Positions 23,881 to 33,481 of a DNA stretch of 64,000 bases are shown one piece after another. Origin of the DNA: Oenanthe sinensis. Its lineage: Eukaryota; Streptophyta; Magnoliopsida; Apiales; Apiaceae. Numbering within the stretch: position 1 is the stretch's first letter; each line of letters starts with the position of its first letter. The notes under the pieces are model-generated. The model worked only from the letters and a program-made list of their open reading frames with translations, did not search any database and was not told the DNA's origin. The stretch lies in NCBI GenBank assembly GCA_028671895.1, contig CM053794.1, positions 42,424,501 through 42,488,500 on the forward strand, read 5' to 3'. The position numbers were made by a program, and so were the translations under genes.

Positions 23881-23884
23881 TATA

Positions 23885-24138
23885 CTTCCTCATTGGTAAC
23901 ATTTGACGTTTGACTTTTTATTACTCTTTTTTGACTACATAGTTAGAATTATTATTTTAAATTTTTTTTTGTGAATAAAAGTTTTAGTTTAATATTTTTA
24001 TTCAAAAAAAGAAAATTTTAAAAATAATAAATTTAACTATGTAGTTAAAGTTCTTAAATATTGTCAAAAAATCAAAAGTCTAATAAAATCAAAAGATTGT
24101 TAAAAAGTCAAAAGCCAAATAAAATCAAACAGAAAGAG
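23885..24138. mobile_element. Stowaway-like MITE
   Basis: The element starts CTTCCTCATTGG and ends ...CAGAAAGAG, with TA on both sides (23883-23884 and 24139-24140). The inward 45 bp form an inverted repeat sharing TTTGACTTTTT-like words. At 254 bp with no coding capacity and a TA duplication it fits Tc1/Mariner-derived Stowaway MITEs. Confidence 0.7.
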
Positions 24139-24879
24139 TATTACTCTCTTTTTTGATTGACGGATGACAATATATTTATGACATTGTTTTTTCGCTATTT
24201 TCTTTATATCTATATCTCATTGGAAGTTGGACCTTACAGAATATGAAAGAACATGTTCAGAAACTGATACTGTAGTAAATTGGTACAAAATGCCTAATCA
24301 ACCTACGCGAACATGTCACATGTGACGTGGGGAAGACCTGATGAGATATGGTAATATATTTATGTGATACATTATACTTCAGTTTTAAATATCCGTCGCT
24401 ATGCTGTGTTTACATTAACATTTGTGAATTTTTATATTTTTGTGGACGGTTGGAATCATGTGTTCATTTTCAGCTTTAATTTAATCACAAGGTGTGATGT
24501 TTAGTACCCTTCATATTATTATTATTTTTGTAATAATTTTGTTAAATTTTTTGACCCACATTTTAAGTTGTATAAGAAAATAATATTTTAAATTACAATA
24601 ATAAATAAAATACAAATTCAAGAGATTAATTTTACATATAAATTATATTGAATAGAAGTTTATACTCGATATCTTTAAAATTCGAATTAAAAGTTAAAAA
24701 AGGATGGAATTAGTGATATGTCTGGTTTGTCTAGTCTCGATCCTCTGTATTTCAGTTGCGCAACCGCAGATTGCTCTCAACTTTTCTTTTTCTATTTTTC
24801 TTTGTTCTTGAAGGAAAATAAATTAAACATTTCGATAAAAAAAAGAAAGAAAGAAAGGGAAGCGGGGAAACAAATGAGA

Positions 24880-25150
24880 TAATATCATACAACGTACTAG
24901 TACAACGAATTATAGGATAAGACTTGAGAAAGAGATTATGGAGGCCACGTGGCGGGGCCCTTGGAGGATGTGGAACTATTAAGTCACAGCACACGTTGGG
25001 TGATGGGATGGCTACATAACATTTTGTATGTATCGATGTATGTATAATTAAAATGCTATAGAAGAAGACGCCGTCCCTTCTCATCTCGCACCGTCCGCCA
25101 CCGGCTACTTTGTCTTCTTCTCCTCTGCTCTCTATTTACTGTTTTAGCCC
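24880..25150. promoter_or_regulatory. orphan promoter-like island with perfect G-box
   Basis: A GC-richer island in AT-rich DNA holds the 10-bp palindrome GCCACGTGGC at 24944-24953 (G-box/ABRE core CACGTG), a GGGGCCC word, an ATAATTAAAATGC segment, and a CT-rich stretch at 25075-25160 resembling a plant 5' UTR. No coding region follows on either strand for more than 1 kb. It may be a promoter remnant, or the 5' end of an unrecognised transcript. Confidence 0.3.
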
Positions 25151-26155
25151 TTCTCTCTCTTGTAATTACCATTTTTCATATTTGACTTTGTTTTAACTTA
25201 AAATATACTGTACTTTTTTACTTTCGAAAGAGATTGAGTAATTTCATAGGTGATCAATTTAGTTCCTGTTCACTTTGTGTAGATGCACCCACGAATGTTT
25301 TTTATTAATAATTTCTGCTGAAGTGTTACAACCTTGAGTAGTTAGTTTTATATAAAATAAATTTTGATTGAAAAAATAAAATTTACATTGTTTAAATATA
25401 ACATATAAATATAAATATATTAAATCAAAAATAAGTTAAAAATGTTTTAAATGTGTGTATTTATATTAGAGTTTGATTTGGAAAAAAAATGTATTTAAAA
25501 ATTTTAAATGAGAATTAGTTTTAAATTGAAATTTTTAATTATATACACAAAAGAGCAGCTTAAAACAGATTGGGACAGTAAACTATCTCAAATAAACTCT
25601 AAAGATAAAATTATTTTGAACTTTAAATATGATTGGCTAATTTAATATAGCACACGGAGAGTATAAGTGGTAATCGAAAGTTATAATAATAATAATAATT
25701 TTGAAAATATAAATTCATTATAAATATCTAAAAGTGCGTATGATATATATACATATGTATAAATGTATAATGCCAGAAACTTTAACAACGAACTCTGAAT
25801 GTATTTCTTTTCTTTTTTGCTATATTTCGAGAACTAAATATATATTTTTAAAGAATTATCAACCTACAACATATTTATCTTAGATTAAAAAGATTGTTAT
25901 AATTATATTTCAATATCTTTGTTTTTTCATTTTTAATCGAATAATAATAGTTAGTGTGGGATATTACAATTTCATCAAAAGATCCAATATATGATTGAAA
26001 TTTATTTTAGGAATTTATAATATTTAAAATTTAAAATAAATAACTTAATAGTTCATGCCTTCATGGATTATAATCTTCTTAAACAAATATGACTCGGATG
26101 TAATAATATATTTATAATTTTTAATTAAAATTTATTTGATTTAACAAAAAAAAAA
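25151..26155. other. AT-rich intergenic, no gene seen
   Basis: No supported coding frame or RNA gene. A short (ATA)n run is present near 25683-25700. Confidence 0.5.
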
Positions 26156-26159
26156 GTCA

Positions 26160-26303
26160 CTCCCTCTCTCAATCAAAATATAAAAATACGTGCAGTTTTC
26201 CTCTCTCAATTATAATATAAAATAATATGTATAGATTTATAAGTTAATATAGTTATTTATCAGCTAAAAAATTATGCATTGTTGAGTTAAGTGAAAGAGG
26301 GAG
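26160..26303. mobile_element. Stowaway-type MITE, small
   Basis: The ends CTCCCTCTCTCAAT and ...GTGAAAGAGGGAG are inverted copies of the classic Stowaway CTCCCTC terminus, 144 bp apart. The flanks read CA on both sides rather than TA, so the duplication may have mutated. Confidence 0.55.
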
Positions 26304-26697
26304 CATGACTTGGCATTTCATATTTGGTAGTAATAGGCTAGTAGCATAATAATGTCATGATTAGGACCTGATTATACATATGTAGTGTACGGAGTAATTC
26401 TTAGATAAATATGTACCATCAATGTCACCATTGTTTTTCCGTGACGTAATGCTTAGACAGGACGAATGGGAACGACTATTAGGTGGAAAATTTCCAAGTA
26501 ACCATAATTTACTCGTATGCCGGAAAATTTTTGATAGTCCACGCTCACTGCCTTGGGGAGTTGGTGGAGGAACGGTTTAGGGATTTTTTCCCAAACAATT
26601 TAATAACTACAAGTTCATCAAATATTATATGAAAATTTTATAATCATAAAAATATATTTTAACATTTTATATTACATAAAAAATTCAATAATACAAT

Positions 26698-27953
26698 TGT
26701 TAGGAATTTAGAGGCCCAGAAGTTACAGAGGGGGGGGGGGGGTGAATGTATACTTCAAAAATTTTCTTGTTTTTGAAAAGAACTTGTTCGAAGCTTGAAG
26801 AGCAGATGGAATTACGAAGGTGTTTATCAAGACATATAACAGGAAATAATATAGACACAGATGTAACTTTCAATCTAATTTTGTATTAGAATGATCTTTG
26901 CTACAATCTGAAATTCAGTTTGAATTTCAGCTTCTTGTTCTGGGATTCTTACTATTGTAAAAATGCTCAAGACACTATCAAATGTGGCTGTGCATAAAGT
27001 ATATAGACAACATGTCCTGTGCACATGCTCACATGAGACAGTTTAGCTAAAACTAGAAATAGACAGAGATTGCTTTACATTTGACTAATGACTATTTCTA
27101 GCTAACACTGTAGTGACAGTCTGCTCCATCCTGCCTTATCTCTTCTGTCACTTTTCTTGGCTTATCTTCCCAGCTACATTGTAGACTTGTCTCTGTCTGT
27201 GCAGGTTTGACTTATCCTGCATAAACAGAGCTGCAACATCATCTGTCTTGTTCTGCAATTCTTCCTTGAAACTAGCTTCTTTTGCAGTCGAGTACTCTTC
27301 TTGAAATTGGTTCGATAAGTCAAGGAGATTGACTTCTCGAACAGCTGTGACTTCTCGATTGATCCTGAATACTTGATTTCTCGAATGTCTAGACTTCTCG
27401 ATCGCATACTCAGCTTGATGACTTCTCGATCAGATTAGACTTCTCGAATACATGCTTGATATTGACTTCTCGAATGACTCAGCCTTATCACTTCTCGAAT
27501 GCTCCATTTGCTAGCTTCTCGAATTGTTTATTTTCACTTCTCGAATGCCTCATAATTGACACTTCTCGACTGGATTCAATACCTGACTTGTCGAATGACT
27601 GACTTCTCGATCGAGTACTAAGCAGATAGAAGTTTTGAGACTTCTCGAAATGTTTCCACAGTTCTGACTTCTCGAATGGCTGACTTCTCGACCAAGTAAC
27701 TTGCCTTAGTAGAATTCTCAGATAACTTCTCTTTTTATTTTCTTCACAGTCTTCTTTGTCTGGTTGCATGATTCAATTTGAATCTTCTAACTGACTTTAT
27801 TTCTGACTTAATTTACAATTTGAAGATAAACAGAGAAAACTTCTAGTTACAAATTACACATGAATTACTAAGTCACTAGTCTATTACAGAAGCACAAACT
27901 AAGTTACAGCAAGACAGATAATTAAATAGGCTAGGCTTGATTTAAGTCCAACA
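26698..27953 (-). repeat. 3' LTR of the young Sirevirus
   Basis: 1256 bp with TG...CA ends on the plus strand (TGTTAGGAATTT...AAGTCCAACA). On the element's own strand it begins TGTTGGACTT. A TATA-like CTATATAC (plus-strand GTATATAG at about 26998-27005) lies in the promoter-proximal part. About 16 copies of a CTTCTCGA motif fill 27330-27705, and a run of 13 G lies at 26730-26742. Confidence 0.95.
27330..27705 (-). repeat. CTTCTCGA motif array in the 3' LTR U3
   Basis: On the plus strand GACTTCTCGA or a close variant occurs about 16 times at irregular 15-40-bp spacing. On the element's strand the motif is TCGAGAAGTC, and the array lies upstream of the LTR TATA-like box, that is in U3. The same array is at 39898-40262 in the other LTR. 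Confidence 0.9.
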
Positions 27954-27967
27954 ATCTCCCCCAATTT
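27954..27967 (-). other. polypurine tract of the young Sirevirus
   Basis: On the minus strand AAATTGGGGGAGAT abuts the start of the 3' LTR. It is the expected primer for plus-strand DNA synthesis. Confidence 0.9.
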
Positions 27968-28008
27968 GGAAAATGATGAATTTTACAAATTAATACAAGA
28001 TATCAAGC

Positions 28009-31000
28009 CTACCTATATTGTTGTTGTTGATGAGCTGCCTGATCATATTTTTCTTTTCTTTCCTTTTCTTGCCTGGCCCTGTTTTCTTCAATTGCCTGCA
28101 GTATCATTTGTCTGGCCATGATTTCCTCAATCAAAATTGCATCTTTCAGCATGTCTGCAGCAATCTGTAGAGTGAGCATTGGATAGTCTTGGACAAACTT
28201 GAGTCTAACTTTGACAGTGACTCCACTTCTCAGTTTGAATTCAACTCTGTCAGGATCTTTGAACACTCTACTTTTACCCTGTCTTCTCAATTCTTCAGAC
28301 AACTGCTCTACTCTCTCCTCCTCCCTCCTTTTCTTCTCAATCATCTCCTCCATGTATCTTACCTTGTCAGTCTTTTTCTGATACTTCCTTTCCAAGTACT
28401 GAGCCATTTCCATCATTCTCAGCTTGTTAATCATGCATTTCTTGTCAAACAGGCTAATCACTCTCCTAATGTCATGAGTGGTAGCATCACTGTTGTCATG
28501 ATGAAATCCTCTTTCTTCTCCATCAACATTAGTAACAAACATCCTCTTGTCTCTGACTTCTACCTTGACAATTCTGTCAGCCTTCCACAGTTTGATCCTC
28601 ACCTTGTCAGTTTCAGCAATTTCTTGAATAGGTTTAATAGGTAGACCTTTATCAGGAACAATGAGTTGTTTTCTCCACTTAGGACATCTTACTAGCAAAG
28701 AGCTAGTAGAGTTCTTGAATTTGGTTGATGTGGCAGTGTTGACTTTGAGATGTTGGCTTGGCTTCAGTTTCTTTGACTGTTCCTTTTTAATTTCCCTCCT
28801 TATCACTCCATGTGCAGTAACTTTCATGAACATCCTTCTTGGAGATTTAGTTTTGATGGCAGTTGCAGTTTCAGAAACTGTTGACATCACACTAGTACCC
28901 TGAGATTTGGTAGGTGAACTAGAATGAGTGCCAGCAGCTTGCTGCTTAGAGGAATTTCTTCTTTGATACTGTTTGTTGTCCTCAGAGTTGTCTCTTTTCT
29001 TCTTGTCTTCATCCTTCTTCTTCTTGTCTTCTCCCTTTCCTTCCTTATCACTCCTTGATTCAGACCTTTTATCCTTCTTGTCCTGATCCTCATTGTCATC
29101 ATCTTTCTTTTTGTTCTTCAATTCTTCTTTTGCAAATTCAGAGATTTGTCCAGAGATAAACTTTTTCATTTTCACTACAATTTCATTGTCCTCTATCTGC
29201 TTCACCTTCTTCTTTTCAATCAACTCAATTAGGTTAATAATTTGACTTCTGTTGCCTGAATTGAGATGTTGAGGGATCCTGAAATGAGCAAGTTTTTCTT
29301 CTCTAGCCATATACATCACACCATCTGGACTACAGTAGGATTCAGGTAGAGCAAGAGGTAGGAGAGGCCCCAATATTTTCTTCTTCAATTCTTCATCTTC
29401 CTGGGTTACCAACTCCACTCCCTTGTACAGACATTCCAGTTCAGTATATGAAAGCCTTTGGAATAGAGTAACTGAAACTTTAAAGTAGCCAGATTCCATT
29501 TGAATGAGTGGCTCTTTGAACATTTGTCCATTCTGTTCAAACTTAACTCCCCTTACTGCAACAATAGCATTTTCAAGCATCTTCTTATATTTCCAATGAT
29601 TTCCCTGGGCTTGCTTTTTGATATGATGCAGAAGTTCAAGAAACTCCTTGTCAGAGTTGGGCTTTAAAATTTCACTCCTGAGCTTTCTCATAACTGCCTT
29701 TTGCCTTTCAGCCTCTATTTCTTCTCTCCTTTCCTTCTCCCCCTTAGGGTTGATATCTTGACTTTGGAGAAAGGAAGAATGACTTGGCTTAATTTTAGTC
29801 CAGCTTGGAGTTGGCAAAGGTGCTGGAGGAGCCTGACTAGTTGTGCTTAGGTTGGAGATGAGGGATTGTAGAGAGGTGAGTTGTGCTGAGATGCTGGCAA
29901 GAGAAGTCCCTTGATTTGCAGAAGTAGAGACAAACTCATTTTTTAGATTATGAACATCTGAGACAATTTGTGAAACTGTGGATGTGAGAGAATCCACTCT
30001 GGCATTTAAGGTATCAATGGTGGAGGCCTTTGCAGCTTCATCCTTGGCCTTTGACTGATAGTAGAGGTCCACTTGGAAAGGTGATAAGGTGTGTAGAGGC
30101 ACATCCTCAGGCAGCCTATCTGCATGCCTGTTTTTGTACAGAACTTCAACCATACTGTTTATTCTCCTTTGATTGTCTATGATGGTTGTGTGACCTTGAA
30201 CCATTTCCTTAAACACCTTTTCCATAGAGTCTATTTTGGTGTGAAGAATGGAGGACTTTCCTGAATCTCCTCTTGAAGTGTGAGCAAGAAGACCTCCAGG
30301 CTTCAGTTTGTCTTCCATTGCTCTCAAGGTGCCCTCTACTTTAGCTCTGTGATCATCTATCTCAGATTGTACACCTTTGGCAAGATAGTGATTTGATTGC
30401 AGTTGGACTTTAGCAGCTTCATGAATTGCATCATACATGGCACTTGGAGTAAAAATCTTCTCACAAGATCCAAGAGAAGTGAGATACTTCTGTCTAGTCC
30501 ACTCCAAAACTTCTTGCATGCTAACTGCAGATTTACCATCCAGCCAGGCATCCACATTTTCACCTTCATTTTCATCCAAATTTGCATTCTTTTCTTTCAA
30601 CTCCTCCTGATCTTTTGCATATTCAAGCATGATTGCAGCATAGTCTTTGTTTGGCAAATGAGAAGTCACAAGCTGCTGAGCAATGTGATAGAAGCCCTCC
30701 AACTGATCTCCATACAATTCCTTTAGTTTCTCATCAGAAAGTGACCCACCAAGAAATGATGGTCCTGAATCCCTGTCATGTTGCACAGGTTCCAGCCATT
30801 GTGACAGAGAGTGAGAGCTAGGGCCACTTGTGACAGTAGTCCCCTCAGCATCTATTTCCTCATCCAATTTCTCAGATGATTCATTAGACACTGGATGGAT
30901 AGGTGAATTCTCCTGAGGAGACAGTCTTTGAATGACTGGGGAGTGTCTAGGGGATGCCATTTGCATGGTGTGGAGGTCCCCCAGATTACCCAATGTCTGT

Positions 31001-32661
31001 GAAGACACTTGGCTTTGAAATGCCTGAGCCCCCACAGAGTCTGAAGTAAAAACTCCTGGAACCTCTGTGGTTTTGATGGTGTCATCAGGATATGCCTCAG
31101 CATGCATTCCCTCACCATCTAAAGGAGTGTCCTGAGTGGTGAACAAGGTGTCATGCACCAAGTCACTTGAATGGGGCTCACCAGGGAAACAAGAGTCCTG
31201 ATGATCAACAACTTCATGTGTTTGGCTGGACACATTTGGTTGAGATGAAATTTGAGAGATAGCAGGTAGAGTGTGAGTAGAACTGAGTATTGGCAACTCC
31301 CCCTGAGAAAATGGGGAAGTTTCAAGAGAAGATCCTACTGGTGCACAGTGTGTCTCTTTTTCAACTACAGCTTCTTCATTGACAGGAGTGAATTCCTGCA
31401 ATGGTGCAGACTCTGTACAGGGTGGAGTGGGCTGACTCCCAATTTCAATAGATGCACCTTGTTGAGAAAGTGCACCTAGAAGTAGGTTTAATCCCTTGTT
31501 AACTTCTACATCCTGTTGAGAGGATGTAGAGTGGTCTGTTGTGGCCTTTTTATTTTTCTTTCTCCTGGTCAAAGGCTCCACAGGTGACTCATCTGATTCA
31601 TTTTCTACAACTGTTTCTAACACTCTTTTCTTAACAGCTTTCTCCTTCTTCTTCTTTGCAACTACACCCTGTTGAGAGGATGTAGAGGATGGTTTGCTAA
31701 CATCTAGGGATTTCAAAGAAGGGCTAGCAGTTGGGTTGGAAGTCCTTGGGTTAGGTGCATTTGGTACTTCTGCAACCTTAGGACCTCCTACTGTATCAAG
31801 GTAACCATATTTAGGCTGCACTAGTGGATATCCCTCAAACACACTCCTCATGTGAGGAGTGATTATGAGAGGGACATTCACAGTGGTTCTCCTATCCAAT
31901 GTGGCAAAAATGATTTTTGACATGGATTTGGAGTAGCCAATTCTTTGTTTGTTCATTCCAGGCAATTCAATTAAACCAGCATTCTTATAATTGAGAATTA
32001 ATTGAATAAAGCGAGGAAAGAAAATTTCATTACCTCTCTTGGGAATCCTGGTTATGAGTTCCCCAAGAACTAGCTTTCCAACATTGAGCTTTTGGTTGTA
32101 TGCTAATGAGTAGGCCAGCTTCAAGGCAATGAGGCTTATCTGGTCAAACCCTGTTTTTCTGCAGGTGAAGACTCTTAGGATGGTATCAAACAGGAATGAC
32201 CATTCCTTCCTCATGTACTTCTTGTTTAATTTACCCAGCTTGAACTTCTCATCAACTCCTCTCTTTAGATTATCAGCATACCTAATGAAGTCCAGAAAAT
32301 CTAGAAGATCATCGTCAGTAGGTTCTTCATTAAACTCTTCGGTTGGTATATTCAAGCTTGTATTCACATCATTTTCATCAAAACTGATGTCTTTTCCTTG
32401 GATTTTGCAGGTTACAACCACTTTTGACCTACCATCCTCCAAAGCTATATTTTCCCAGTCAGCAGTCTTCCAAAATTGCTCAAGAATGTCGAGATACAGT
32501 GTGGGGTTTGCCAACAGAGCTTCATTCAGATAGGAATCGATGAGAAACCTAGTGAAGCATTTGTACTGCGCCTTAGCATCTGCGTCTCTTGCAATGGCGA
32601 GAAAGTTGGTTTCAGGAATTACGTACACTTCAGTTGCAGGTTTCGAGCTTGAAGATGCCAT
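28009..32661 (-). CDS. Sirevirus third ORF, 1550 aa, function unknown (envelope-like position)
   Basis: One uninterrupted frame from ATG at 32661 to a stop at 28009. Regions: about 1-290, an ordered alpha-rich N-terminal domain (MASSSSKPATEVYVIPETN, then FTRFLIDSYLNEALL, then GELITRIPKRGNEIFFPRFIQLIL); about 300-640, a disordered Ser/Thr/Pro/Gln-rich linker with basic patches (KKKKEKAVKKR); about 640-960, helical segments with coiled-coil character; about 960-1200, a second ordered region; about 1200-1300, a strongly charged Lys/Asp/Glu tract (DEDKKKRDNSEDNK); the C-terminus is again helical and Gln-rich. I see no signal peptide, no clear transmembrane segment and no furin-type site. The old label envelope-like is therefore positional only. 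A structural, gag-associated or nuclear role is as likely. Confidence 0.8.
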   Translation of the reverse strand: MASSSSKPATEVYVIPETNFLAIARDADAKAQYKCFTRFLIDSYLNEALLANPTLYLDILEQFWKTADWENIALEDGRSKVVVTCKIQGKDISFDENDVNTSLNIPTEEFNEEPTDDDLLDFLDFIRYADNLKRGVDEKFKLGKLNKKYMRKEWSFLFDTILRVFTCRKTGFDQISLIALKLAYSLAYNQKLNVGKLVLGELITRIPKRGNEIFFPRFIQLILNYKNAGLIELPGMNKQRIGYSKSMSKIIFATLDRRTTVNVPLIITPHMRSVFEGYPLVQPKYGYLDTVGGPKVAEVPNAPNPRTSNPTASPSLKSLDVSKPSSTSSQQGVVAKKKKEKAVKKRVLETVVENESDESPVEPLTRRKKNKKATTDHSTSSQQDVEVNKGLNLLLGALSQQGASIEIGSQPTPPCTESAPLQEFTPVNEEAVVEKETHCAPVGSSLETSPFSQGELPILSSTHTLPAISQISSQPNVSSQTHEVVDHQDSCFPGEPHSSDLVHDTLFTTQDTPLDGEGMHAEAYPDDTIKTTEVPGVFTSDSVGAQAFQSQVSSQTLGNLGDLHTMQMASPRHSPVIQRLSPQENSPIHPVSNESSEKLDEEIDAEGTTVTSGPSSHSLSQWLEPVQHDRDSGPSFLGGSLSDEKLKELYGDQLEGFYHIAQQLVTSHLPNKDYAAIMLEYAKDQEELKEKNANLDENEGENVDAWLDGKSAVSMQEVLEWTRQKYLTSLGSCEKIFTPSAMYDAIHEAAKVQLQSNHYLAKGVQSEIDDHRAKVEGTLRAMEDKLKPGGLLAHTSRGDSGKSSILHTKIDSMEKVFKEMVQGHTTIIDNQRRINSMVEVLYKNRHADRLPEDVPLHTLSPFQVDLYYQSKAKDEAAKASTIDTLNARVDSLTSTVSQIVSDVHNLKNEFVSTSANQGTSLASISAQLTSLQSLISNLSTTSQAPPAPLPTPSWTKIKPSHSSFLQSQDINPKGEKERREEIEAERQKAVMRKLRSEILKPNSDKEFLELLHHIKKQAQGNHWKYKKMLENAIVAVRGVKFEQNGQMFKEPLIQMESGYFKVSVTLFQRLSYTELECLYKGVELVTQEDEELKKKILGPLLPLALPESYCSPDGVMYMAREEKLAHFRIPQHLNSGNRSQIINLIELIEKKKVKQIEDNEIVVKMKKFISGQISEFAKEELKNKKKDDDNEDQDKKDKRSESRSDKEGKGEDKKKKDEDKKKRDNSEDNKQYQRRNSSKQQAAGTHSSSPTKSQGTSVMSTVSETATAIKTKSPRRMFMKVTAHGVIRREIKKEQSKKLKPSQHLKVNTATSTKFKNSTSSLLVRCPKWRKQLIVPDKGLPIKPIQEIAETDKVRIKLWKADRIVKVEVRDKRMFVTNVDGEERGFHHDNSDATTHDIRRVISLFDKKCMINKLRMMEMAQYLERKYQKKTDKVRYMEEMIEKKRREEERVEQLSEELRRQGKSRVFKDPDRVEFKLRSGVTVKVRLKFVQDYPMLTLQIAADMLKDAILIEEIMARQMILQAIEENRARQEKERKEKYDQAAHQQQQYR

Positions 32662-32850
32662 AGAGTTGTGTATAGAAAGAGAGAAACGAAGAAATCGAAG
32701 GTTTTAGAGAGTAGAATAGCAAGGGTTCAAGTGTAGCTGTAGAATGAGAGGGTTTCTTTGAGTTTGAAATTAAGTGTAGAAATGAAATGTTATTTCTACT
32801 GTGCTATGTATAATACTTAGACAACTCGACTAGAATTGTAATCGATTTTG
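32662..32850 (-). promoter_or_regulatory. putative promoter/leader of the third ORF
   Basis: Upstream of the ORF3 ATG on the minus strand is a TATACATA at 32812-32805, followed by about 140 nt with a CT-rich leader (CTCTCATTCTACAG, TTTCTCTCTTTC) ending just before the ATG. Such pyrimidine-rich leaders are usual for plant 5' UTRs. An alternative reading is a splice acceptor (TTCTACAG at 32743-32736) joining a spliced retroelement RNA to ORF3. The promoter role is inference. Confidence 0.4.
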
Positions 32851-33090
32851 TATGTTCGAGAACTCAGAGAAGAGTAAAGTTAGTTTCAGTAGAGAACTGT
32901 CAGAATTTGATCGAGAACTCTCAAGAATATATATACATGATTCGAGAACTGAGATAGTCGAGAACTCTGATGATTCGAGAACTCTTGACAGTACTCGATT
33001 GAGAACTCTAAAAATGAGCTATTCGAGAACTCACAAAATCATGAGTCGAGAACTCAAAAGAAATAAGTAACTAGTCGAGAAGTCAGAAAA
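32850..33090 (+). repeat. TCGAGAACTC motif array between pol and ORF3, inverted relative to the LTR array
   Basis: On the plus strand TCGAGAACTC or a near variant occurs about 10 times between 32855 and 33085. The LTRs show the opposite orientation on this strand (GACTTCTCGA). The last copy, TCGAGAAGTC at about 33074-33083, is exactly the LTR version inverted. The array sits 190-430 bp upstream of the ORF3 ATG. Confidence 0.85.
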
Positions 33091-33099
33091 TGATGGCAA

Positions 33100-33480
33100 C
33101 TTAATCACAACTCTAGTTTTTGACAGATTATTCCATTTTCACTTAGAAAATAGAATAATAATTTACAGACTTCATTTCTTAGATAAATAAAATCCATTTA
33201 TTCATCTAAAAAAAGAAATGTGTCTGATTAATATTCCTGAATCTTTAATTATCACACTTGTTATTTAATAATGCACAAGTATAATAATTCTTTTCAGGCT
33301 TTCTCAGAACAAGAAAATAGTTCCAAGATAGTTTTAAAAACATTTGTTAACAATATGTACAACAATATAACTGACATATTTATAAACATATACCAGTTTT
33401 GTTTCACTTAGATAAATCATTTGAGTTCATGTCTGTGAAACAATTGTTGTAACAGTTGAAAAGATATATTTATTTGGCCA
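33100..33480. other. Sirevirus internal spacer after pol
   Basis: AT-rich non-coding spacer between the pol stop and the motif array. No ORF is seen in it. Confidence 0.6.
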
Positions 33481-33481
33481 C

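Noticed and set aside
24752..25084. 110-codon minus-strand frame over the G-box island
   Set aside because: Composition is low-complexity (Ser/Arg/Phe/Ile), no family is seen, and the frame lies over promoter-like sequence.
27174..27769. Frames of 77 and 93 codons inside the Sirevirus LTRs
   Set aside because: They only translate the TCGAGAAGTC motif array and occur identically in both LTRs; not genes.
32852..33070. 72-codon plus-strand frame with repeated SREL/SRT words
   Set aside because: It is a translation of the TCGAGAACTC array, not a protein-coding region.
27330..33090. CRISPR-like reading of the short regular repeats
   Set aside because: Spacing is irregular, the units are 8-10 bp, the organism is a plant and the arrays belong to a retrotransposon.
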